This document shows positions 1 to 6,943 of a DNA stretch of 39,096 bases, piece by piece; within the stretch, counting starts at the first letter, position 1; every line of letters starts with the position of its first letter. The notes under the pieces are model-generated. The model saw nothing but the letters and a program-made list of their open reading frames with translations. It made no database searches and was not told the origin of the DNA. The position numbers and the translations under genes were made by a program. The DNA comes from an uncultured Verrucomicrobiales bacterium (GTDB lineage Bacteria > Verrucomicrobiota > Verrucomicrobiia > Verrucomicrobiales > DEV007), in assembly GCA_938082635.1 (NCBI GenBank), contig CALLLI010000359.1, positions 1 through 39,096 of the forward strand, read 5' to 3'.

Positions 1-2
1 GG

Positions 3-158
3 AGTGCAGCAGAGTCGCGAATCTTCACGTTAAAGTTCAACCATGGTTACGAGGAAGTGATGAGACGAGGACATCAAAACGTAAGACATGAGCAATTAAG
101 GAAAGCGGTAGCCTTCAATCTACGGAAACTAGTGTGGCTCCGGGCGGAGATCTGCTGA
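3..158 (+). pseudogene. Probable transposase C-terminal remnant
   Basis: One frame is open from the window edge to a TGA at 156-158, giving about 51 codons with no visible start. The end of the peptide is rich in Arg, His and Leu and finishes in the motif AVAFNLRKLVWLRA. That resembles the last helix of DDE transposases, where a catalytic Glu is followed by basic residues and then an xxNLRKL stretch. No specific IS family can be assigned from so little. It lies directly upstream of another decayed gene, so this edge of the window looks like an accessory graveyard. The resemblance is inferred by eye; a host protein tail is possible. Confidence 0.4.
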
Positions 159-175
159 AGGGAGATACGGTGGAA

Positions 176-1209
176 ATGCAAGGTGGCTTCGTGGAACGTT
201 GTTTGGCCGAAGCCGAGCCCTTCGTGCCTGAACCCTTCATTAAGCGTCTTCGTCTAAAGAGTGCGAGCAAGCGCAGCAAGATTGCCCTGTTTAAACATCT
301 CAGAACCTATCCGTGGAGTGAACTGATTGAGATTTGTGAAGCCTGGTTCGAACAAGAGAGTGGCGAATTAGCTGCTATGTCGGGAGAGATCTTGCAGCGT
401 GCTGGGCGAGCGATGGCAGCGCCATCGGCGCAGACCGTCGGCAAAGGTAGCTTGCCTTCTGAGTTCATTGATGAACGCACGGGCATGGACTTTGTTCGCC
501 TTGAGGCGGGAAGCTTCATGATGGGTGAGGACTTTGTAAATTTAGACAGTGCCCGTCCATGAAGTGTGCCTGGCGAAAGACTACTGGATCGGTAAGTATC
601 CCGTGGCCAATGAAGAGTATCGCCGCTTTCTGGAGGCCACCAATCATCGTGAGCCAAAGAAGTGGAGTGATCGGAAGTTCAACCAGCCGCGCCAACCCGT
701 CGTGGGCGTGTCTTGGGAAGATGCTCAAGCCTTCTGTCAGTAAGCTTCGCTTCGATTGCCTACTGATGCGGAATGGGAGTATGCCTGTCGAGCAGGGACC
801 AGCACTGCCTTTAGTTCTGGTGATGATGGGAAACAGTTAGACCAGCATAGATGATTTGAAGGGAATAGCGGCAATCAGCTACAGCCAGTCGGCGGCAGGC
901 AGCCGAACCCGTGGGGGCTTTATGACATGCACGGCACTGTGTGGAAGTGGTGTGAGGATTGGATGGAGGAGACCTTCTATGCTAACTGCAGCTGCGAAGA
1001 CCCAATCCGTACGGAGCCCGGTAAGTGGCAACATGAAGACGGCCCTGTGAGGGTGCTGCGCGGCGGCAGCTGGGGCAACACGCTGAGTTCTGCCGCTCGG
1101 TGTTTTTCGCATCGCCAGCGAGCCTGGCGATCGCGGCTACGCCTTTGGCTTCCGTTTGGTGGCAGGTCGGGACCGAGTCCGGCAAAGGGCACGCCCAGAG
1201 GGCGGCTAA
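176..1209 (+). pseudogene. Decayed SUMF1/formylglycine-generating-enzyme-like gene
   Basis: The pieces assemble into one gene of about 340 codons. An N-terminal region of roughly 100 residues (unrecognised, alpha-helical) is followed by a SUMF1-type sulfatase-modifying-factor domain. Recognisable motifs are [79 protein letters not shown] and VRVLRGGSWGN. The frame changes near 545. In-frame stops fall at 741-743 (TAA, beside an apparent short deletion) and 852-854 (TGA). Near 1110 the frame shifts again before GDRGYAFGFRLVAG, ending at a TAA at 1207-1209. A GTG at 134 could be an alternative start. Four independent lesions make this a pseudogene rather than a sequencing slip. SUMF1-fold proteins act on sulfatases or as carbohydrate or effector binding modules; which applied here cannot be told. 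Confidence 0.85.
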
Positions 1210-1294
1210 GGTGACGTGAGGGACAAACGGAGTCGAAGCCGACTAATGGCGCGGGCATGTGGATCTAACAAGATCCTAAATCGGGTTGCTTGAA

Positions 1295-1400
1295 CAACGC
1301 CTTCGTAAGGGCGTGCTATCGAGATCATTGCTCAAACCACTTCGTGAGAATGGGAGTCCTGGCGATGCGTCGCGTGTGGAGGTGCCTCACGAAGGCGTTG
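1295..1400. repeat. 15-bp inverted repeat bounding a 106-bp intergenic segment
   Basis: Arms at 1295-1309 and 1386-1400 are inverted copies matching at 14 of 15 positions (second arm CTCACGAAGGCGTTG). The left arm also contains a small ACGCC/GGCGT hairpin. The segment fills most of the 1210-1438 gap before the phosphodiesterase gene. It may be a miniature element or a leader structure; no flanking target duplication was recognised. Confidence 0.4.
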
Positions 1401-1438
1401 CCTTTCTGCAAGATGCCCGCTAAGGCTATCTCCTGTCT

Positions 1439-2275
1439 ATGCCTAAGCCCGATGCCCCGTCAGACCAGTGCTTGCGACTTCTCTTCCTTGGAGATGTCGT
1501 GGGAGAGCCAGGTCGGAAGGCCGTGATCCAGAATTTGTCGAAGATTCGGGAGCATTGGTCGATCGACTTTATCGTGGTGAATGGCGAGAATTCGGCTGGT
1601 GGTCGAGGGATCACGCCGAAGATTTCGATCGACTTGCTGCGAGCAGGGGCGGCCGTGGTGACGACGGGGGATCATGTTTGGGATCAGAAGGAGATCATCG
1701 AGTATTTCCCGACGGAACCTCGTTTGCTTCGTCCGCTGAATTATCCCGAAGGGACGCCCGGGCATGGCTCGGTTGTTTTAGAGACGAAGAAGGGGAAAGT
1801 GGGTGTGCTTCAAGTCCAAGGCCGGACGTTCACGCAGCCGAGTTTGGAGAATCCGTTTCTCGCCTTGGAAGAGGAGGTGGCGAAACTGCGAGAGGAAACG
1901 AAGGTGCTCTTCGTCGATGCCCATGGGGAAACGACGAGTGAGAAGATAGCGTTAGGTCGCTGGATGGATGGCAAGGTGTCGGCGGTGATCGGCACGCACA
2001 CCCATGTGCAGACCGCTGATGAAGAGATCTTTCCGGGTGGCACGGCGTTTCTGTGTGACGCGGGCATGTGTGGTCCGGCGGAGTCGATCCTTGGCCGCCA
2101 GATTGAGGCGGTGCTCTACCGATTCCGGACATCGATGCCGACACGGTTCCCAATCGCGAAAGGCGAGGTGCGGCTTTGTGGCGCCCTGGTCGATATCAAT
2201 ATAGAGTCGGGGAAAGCCGAGAAGATTGAACGGTTTCGCCAGCAATGTGACTTAGAGGGAGTGCTCACGCTGTAG
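1439..2275 (+). CDS. ymdB: YmdB/TIGR00282-family metallophosphoesterase
   Basis: A 278-residue cytoplasmic protein of the calcineurin-like YmdB family. Members bind two metal ions and hydrolyse cyclic nucleotides such as cAMP and 2',3'-cyclic nucleotides. Metal and active-site motifs are in the family order: GDVVGEPGR (Asp19), VNGEN (Glu50-Asn51), TTGDHVWD (Asp78, His79), DAHGETTSEK (His162) and GTHTHVQTAD (His187, His189). Length fits the family, which is usually 260-280 residues. The ATG at 1439 puts the first beta strand (LRLLFLGDVVG) about ten residues in, as usual. A membrane-protein gene follows after 26 bp and tadA overlaps closely, so the three are probably co-transcribed. The family is firm; the physiological substrate is not visible from sequence. 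Confidence 0.9.
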   Translation: MPKPDAPSDQCLRLLFLGDVVGEPGRKAVIQNLSKIREHWSIDFIVVNGENSAGGRGITPKISIDLLRAGAAVVTTGDHVWDQKEIIEYFPTEPRLLRPLNYPEGTPGHGSVVLETKKGKVGVLQVQGRTFTQPSLENPFLALEEEVAKLREETKVLFVDAHGETTSEKIALGRWMDGKVSAVIGTHTHVQTADEEIFPGGTAFLCDAGMCGPAESILGRQIEAVLYRFRTSMPTRFPIAKGEVRLCGALVDINIESGKAEKIERFRQQCDLEGVLTL

Positions 2276-2301
2276 CGCGCCTCTTCGTTTCTATTTCATT
2301 C

Positions 2302-2838
2302 ATGCACGCTAACGCCTTGCCCAAAGCCGAACGTGGTTCGCAGGAGATTCGTTTCACGCGCAATGCCCAGGCGGTTCACTTCTTTGTCCTGGCACTGGTC
2401 TTTTTCTGTGTGGGAATCGCGCTCTACTGCTTGAGTCTGGATTTGTGGAAGACGCAGGAGCCTTTGCTCAAACAGTCTTGGTATGGCTTGTTAACCTTGC
2501 CGTTCATTGGGCTTTCAGTGTGGGCAGGCGTGCATCTAGCTAAGCACGCTTACATGATCTTCTCGCCGATTGGAATCGAGATCTTTCCGTTCTTCTATCC
2601 GAGCAAGAACATGCAAGTGCTCTACTGGCAGGAGGTCGAGGATGTTGCGATCACGCCTGATGGTAAGATGCTAGAAGTGACCCTCTTGAGTGAAGGCGAG
2701 AACAAGATCTTCATTGCGACGGAGCCGCTCAGGTCGAAGTCTCGGGACTTGTTAGGAAAGACTATCGATGGCATTCGCACGCAGCGTGAAGAGTCGAAAG
2801 CGCGGATGGAGCAGAGCGAACCTTCCGTTCCTTCGTAG
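2302..2838 (+). CDS. Small two-TM membrane protein, function unknown
   Basis: A 178-residue protein I do not recognise. Two hydrophobic segments lie at about residues 28-50 and 60-85. A polar C-terminal part of about 90 residues then has alternating strands (IGIEIFPFFYPSKNMQVLYWQEVEDVAI), which resembles the PH-like domain of bacterial membrane proteins. The tail is charged. It sits between the YmdB-type gene and tadA. Its TAG stop (2836-2838) is one base before the tadA start, so translation is probably coupled. Confidence 0.8.
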   Translation: MHANALPKAERGSQEIRFTRNAQAVHFFVLALVFFCVGIALYCLSLDLWKTQEPLLKQSWYGLLTLPFIGLSVWAGVHLAKHAYMIFSPIGIEIFPFFYPSKNMQVLYWQEVEDVAITPDGKMLEVTLLSEGENKIFIATEPLRSKSRDLLGKTIDGIRTQREESKARMEQSEPSVPS

Positions 2839-2839
2839 T

Positions 2840-3349
2840 ATGAGCGACGATTCTCCTTACGCCGCGCCGCTTATCGATCTGAAGAGCGATGACCATTTCA
2901 TGGGTCAAGCCTTGCGCCTTGCGCAGCGCGCCTATCAACAGGAAGAGGTTCCCATTGGCGCGATCATCGTGAAGGATCAGCAAATCATCGCGCGAGCGTT
3001 CAACCAGGTGGAGACGCTCAAGGATGGGACAGCGCATGCAGAAATGCTAGCGTTGACACAAGCACAGAGTGTGGTCGAGGATTGGAGACTGACAGATTGT
3101 GATCTTTATGTGACGAAAGAGCCCTGCCCGATGTGTGCGGGCGCCATCGTGCATTGTCGATTGCGTCGGGTGATCTTTGGATGTCCTGACGAGAAGGGTG
3201 GTGCGGCTGGTGGGCTTCTCAATCTGTTGCAGCACCCGAGTTTAAATCACACGTGTGAGATCACACCTACCGTGATGCAGGATGAGTGTTTGGGCATCTT
3301 GCAGAGCTTCTTTCGTGAACGTCGCCAAGCGGCGAAGGATTCAGGGTAG
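2840..3349 (+). CDS. tadA: tRNA-specific adenosine deaminase TadA
   Basis: A 169-residue zinc-dependent deaminase that converts A34 to inosine in the anticodon of tRNA-Arg(ACG), expanding wobble decoding. The cytidine/deoxycytidylate deaminase signature is complete: HAEM with His66 and the proton-shuttling Glu68, then PCPMCAGAIVH with Cys96 and Cys99 as zinc ligands. The start was set at ATG 2840. A longer open frame reaches 2768, but it would overlap the upstream gene by 71 bases and add residues not seen in the family. The distance from start to HAE and the overall length match TadA. It is last of a three-gene set ending before the hairpin at 3418. Confidence 0.95.
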   Translation: MSDDSPYAAPLIDLKSDDHFMGQALRLAQRAYQQEEVPIGAIIVKDQQIIARAFNQVETLKDGTAHAEMLALTQAQSVVEDWRLTDCDLYVTKEPCPMCAGAIVHCRLRRVIFGCPDEKGGAAGGLLNLLQHPSLNHTCEITPTVMQDECLGILQSFFRERRQAAKDSG

Positions 3350-3417
3350 GGCGTAGAAGCGTACGGAACTGTAGAAGAAGTCGCCAGAATTCTCGGAAGG
3401 GGCGGGATGGAAGCGTT

Positions 3418-3437
3418 CGGAACTCTTGGGAGTTCCG
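3418..3437. terminator. Perfect 8-bp hairpin between convergent genes
   Basis: CGGAACTC, loop TTGG, then GAGTTCCG. The stem is perfect but no T-run follows on either strand. It lies between tadA (+) and the large secreted protein (-), so it may act as a weak bidirectional terminator. It may equally be one of the dispersed palindromes seen elsewhere in the window. Confidence 0.45.
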
Positions 3438-3477
3438 CTACAAGGAGCGAGCAGGATTGGACTGCAGTGCGCTCTTG

Positions 3478-6400
3478 TTAGTTGGTCTTCACGCTCACGC
3501 GGTAGTAGGCTTCGCCGGTTGGGGCGTCTGCATGCAGGAGAGAGGTGGTTTCACCTGCGGAGGCGGCGACGCTATCGCTTATGGGGGTCCAAGCGACGAG
3601 GTCTTCGGAGACTTCGACGATGTAGGTCACCTCGGGCTGGCTTTTCCAGGTGACAGTGCGCGTGCCATCAGGCGAGGAGACGCCGATGGCTGCGAGCTGA
3701 GAATCTCGGCTGAGAGGGTCTGTCTTGGCGGCGACTTCCTGACCGTCGGAGAAACCATCGCCGTCGGAGTCGGTGAGATCTGGGCGTGTGCCGAGTGCTG
3801 CTTCTTCGGCATCAGTTAGGCCGTCGCCGTCTGTGTCGGCGGTGGGCTCAGGCTCGGTGGGGCCGCCGATGGCGATGCCTGGATTCCCAAAGAGAATGGC
3901 GACGTCATCAGCGGACAGGGCGGTTTCGTAGAGTTGGAGATCATCTAGCCGTCCGACCATTCCGGAAATCCCTGGCACGCCACCGAAGAGAACAGGCGTG
4001 TTTCGGACGCTGGTGAGAGCATCCACCGGCTCTTCGATGGACTCGACGAGAACGCCGTTGATGTAGAACTCTAACAGATCTGCGCCGGATTCATCCGGTC
4101 CGGTGTCTGTGTGGGTCATGACAAGATGATAGGGGGTGCGAGATTTTAGAAGCTCGCCCTCCGTGACCTCGCCACCGACCTGTTGAATGATCCACTGAAG
4201 AGGTTGTTCTTCTGTTCCGATAGGCAAGGCTAGTGCTGCGGCTTCCTCAAGAGAATCACCGATGGAGAACAGCACGGAGGCGGTGTCTTCGTCGGCAGCG
4301 TCAAACTCGAACCACATGGAAACGGTGAAGGTGGGAATGGCGGGTAGGGAAGCGGTGGCGGGAATTTCGATGACGGATAGGACACTATCGTCGCCGCCGA
4401 CGAGCCGGATGGAGGTGCCGCTGGCGAGGGCGTCTTCACCGAGGACCGCCGTGCCACCACCTTCGGTGCGGATGTGCGCTGGGCGGTTATTACCTGAAGC
4501 GTCTGCGAGAACATCGCCGCTGGTTTCATCCAATTTGTAGTGTGCTAGGAGACCACTTGGATTTGGCACGAGAGCCGCGAGGGTGGTTGTGAGCATGCTG
4601 TCATTCTCGTCATTGCTATCGACTTCAAGGGTGGCGGAGAATTGACCAAAGGCGCCCTTGGAATCAAAGGTGACTGTGACTTCTTGGGTTTCGCCAGGGG
4701 CCAGGGTGGTGGGCAACTCAGAGAAGGTGAAATTGCCTACATTGTCACCAGTGACGGCTGTTCGAGTGATGTTGAGGGTTTCTGAAGCGCCTGTGTTGCT
4801 GAACTTGATGATTTGAGAGACAGGCCCTCCTTCGGCGACGATGGCAAAGTCTCCCGTGGCGCTAACAAAGAGATTAGGATTATCAAAGCGAGCGCTCGTC
4901 TCAGGTTCGTTGAAGAGTTGAGTGACTTGGCGTGGCTCGAGCTCGACCCGGTAGGCTTGGAATTCATCGAAGGCGCCAGCGTAGCCGCTACCAGCTGCGA
5001 TTCGCGTGCCCACATAAAGCTCGGTGGCTCGCGCGTCGTCCGGGTAGTCACCGAATCCAACCGTGTTCAAACCAGTGGCTTCTGCGACCATCTCGCCATT
5101 GATGTAGAGCCGTGAACGAGCGGCGGTTTCATTGTCGAAACCATCGTCATCGCGATGAGTGAAGACGATGTGGTAGGCTGTGTCGTCTTTGATGGTGTCT
5201 GGATCGGTGACCAAGATATCTTCATCGCGGACGCGCACGGTGAGCGCGCCATCATCTCCTAACGCTAGGCCATAAACGCCGTCGCTGTCGACGAAGCTCG
5301 CGGTGTCATTGCGGTTGAAGATCACGTCCGTGCCTTCGCCGCCACTTGGCTGGATCCACATGGATAGGGAGACGGAGGGCGTGTGGAGGACATCGAAGAT
5401 GGCCCAGTTGCCAGTTCCAGACGCGTGAGCATCTGTGAAGGTGATGGAAGAACCGGCGCCACCAACGAGGGAGGGCGCTTCGTAACCAGGCTCGAATCGT
5501 CCGGCGGCGTAAGTGCCGACGGTGCCGTTTTCAGAGGCGTCGGTGGCTGGGTTGCCTGTTTCATCAAACTTGAACTGCGCGAGCAATTCGCCAAAGCGTG
5601 AGGCCGTGAGTGGTAGTGCCGTGGTGGGCGTGTCAGGATCGTCGGTGATGAGTTCCAGCGTGGCCGTGCGTTGGCCCGAGGTCGCGCCGGGATTGAAGCG
5701 CACGTCGAGCATGGCGGTTTCTCCGGGAGCGATGGCGAGTGGCAACGTGGTGAGGACTTCGAAGAGTCCGCTGTCGCCGCCGGTCACGTTGGCTTCCGTT
5801 AGATTCAGAGAGACGTCGCGTTTGTTTGTCAGCGAGTAGTTCGCCGTGGAGACGCCTGCAGGAACCGTGATGACTTCGAATGGCGCGTCAGTTGCGATGG
5901 CCAGCGCGGGCTCGACGATCTCTTCGACCATGATGTTGTCGATCAAGCACCACTGGAAGTTCTGTTCGGCTGAGACGGAGCCGAAGGGGTCACCGTAACC
6001 GACGAGTGGCGTGCCTGTGGTATCAGATTCGGTGATGGGCGCTTCGTGAAAGAGTTCGCCATTGAAGAGGACTCGGACCACATCGCTGAAGACATCAATG
6101 GTCACCTCTGTCCAAGCGAGGGCGGGGACTTTGTTCACCTGACCGCCAATCTCAGTGCTGAAGGCAGCATTCCATAGATCGGTAGACTCGGGGGGCGCTC
6201 CGTCTGCCTTGCGTTCGATTTCTTCGGTCGAATTGAAGATGGAAGTGTCAGAGGTGCCGTAGCCATTCTCGCCAGCGAGCCAACCCCACATGCCCGTGAG
6301 AGAGTCCTCTGCCCGCGTGGCGCGACTATAGAGGGGGCCAGCACCGGTTCCCACGCCCCAGAGGAGCTGTTCGGTGCCGCCTTCCGGGACGGGATCATGG

Positions 6401-6771
6401 ACATTGATGAAGCAATCGAATGTTAGGCGATAGGTGCCCGAAACGCTGATCGGTTCGCCACCTGGGCTGCTGGCCGCGAGAAAGTTGACGGCTGCTGGAG
6501 CGCCGTCTGCCAGGTTGGTTTGAAGGAACACGCCGCTTGTCAGAGCGCTACCGTCGAGCTTATTCGGGGCTTCTGAGATACTGAAGGTCTGATCTCCGAC
6601 CGTGAAACTGCTGTAGTCGAGGTAACGGACGATGGTGTCTGTGTCCTTGTTTACCACAACTTTGGCCTTGGCTTCCGAATCAAAGGCCTCGGTGTAGAGG
6701 ACTTGAGCTTGAGCGGAGAGTGCCACTCCAAGAGCACAGCCAAGGGCGATGAGAGGTGCAGGGTATTTCAT
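3478..6771 (-). CDS. Large secreted LamG / choice-of-anchor-D / TSP3 protein
   Basis: A 1097-residue exported protein. A Sec signal peptide (hydrophobic LIALGCALGVALSAQAQ) occupies residues 1 to about 22. An N-terminal beta-sandwich-like region of about 270 residues follows. Then come a choice-of-anchor-D (ASPM-SPD-2-Hydin-like) Ig domain at about 293-392, a LamG/concanavalin-like domain, a second anchor-D domain and a second LamG domain. Near the C-terminus are Asp-rich thrombospondin type 3 calcium repeats (DTDGDGLTD, DSDGDGFSD). The end is a roughly 70-residue module with YIVEVSEDLVAW and YYRVSV. This architecture suggests an extracellular carbohydrate-binding or adhesive protein. No catalytic motif was seen. 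It is divergent from the gene at 6944, with 172 bp between starts that must hold both promoters. Domains were named by eye, not by a profile search. Confidence 0.85.
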   Translation of the reverse strand: MKYPAPLIALGCALGVALSAQAQVLYTEAFDSEAKAKVVVNKDTDTIVRYLDYSSFTVGDQTFSISEAPNKLDGSALTSGVFLQTNLADGAPAAVNFLAASSPGGEPISVSGTYRLTFDCFINVHDPVPEGGTEQLLWGVGTGAGPLYSRATRAEDSLTGMWGWLAGENGYGTSDTSIFNSTEEIERKADGAPPESTDLWNAAFSTEIGGQVNKVPALAWTEVTIDVFSDVVRVLFNGELFHEAPITESDTTGTPLVGYGDPFGSVSAEQNFQWCLIDNIMVEEIVEPALAIATDAPFEVITVPAGVSTANYSLTNKRDVSLNLTEANVTGGDSGLFEVLTTLPLAIAPGETAMLDVRFNPGATSGQRTATLELITDDPDTPTTALPLTASRFGELLAQFKFDETGNPATDASENGTVGTYAAGRFEPGYEAPSLVGGAGSSITFTDAHASGTGNWAIFDVLHTPSVSLSMWIQPSGGEGTDVIFNRNDTASFVDSDGVYGLALGDDGALTVRVRDEDILVTDPDTIKDDTAYHIVFTHRDDDGFDNETAARSRLYINGEMVAEATGLNTVGFGDYPDDARATELYVGTRIAAGSGYAGAFDEFQAYRVELEPRQVTQLFNEPETSARFDNPNLFVSATGDFAIVAEGGPVSQIIKFSNTGASETLNITRTAVTGDNVGNFTFSELPTTLAPGETQEVTVTFDSKGAFGQFSATLEVDSNDENDSMLTTTLAALVPNPSGLLAHYKLDETSGDVLADASGNNRPAHIRTEGGGTAVLGEDALASGTSIRLVGGDDSVLSVIEIPATASLPAIPTFTVSMWFEFDAADEDTASVLFSIGDSLEEAAALALPIGTEEQPLQWIIQQVGGEVTEGELLKSRTPYHLVMTHTDTGPDESGADLLEFYINGVLVESIEEPVDALTSVRNTPVLFGGVPGISGMVGRLDDLQLYETALSADDVAILFGNPGIAIGGPTEPEPTADTDGDGLTDAEEAALGTRPDLTDSDGDGFSDGQEVAAKTDPLSRDSQLAAIGVSSPDGTRTVTWKSQPEVTYIVEVSEDLVAWTPISDSVAASAGETTSLLHADAPTGEAYYRVSVKTN

Positions 6772-6943
6772 AGGGATCGAGGGGATGAATTTAGCTCAAG
6801 AGTAGCAACACAGGCCACCTCAGCAAGTGCGGGAAAGCAGCGTTCGTGCCGATGGGTGTCTACCTTGGATATTTCTCCGATGACTTCCACGAGGGATGAC
6901 GTTGAATGAAGACAGTCGCAATTCTTTCTGCCCTTTGTTTATT

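Noticed and set aside
2768-2839. N-terminal extension of TadA from an upstream start
   Set aside because: It would overlap the preceding gene by 71 bases and adds residues not typical of TadA; ATG 2840 gives the usual length.
6896-6943. Extended start of the PrcB-like protein
   Set aside because: It would bury the signal peptide that begins at 6944.
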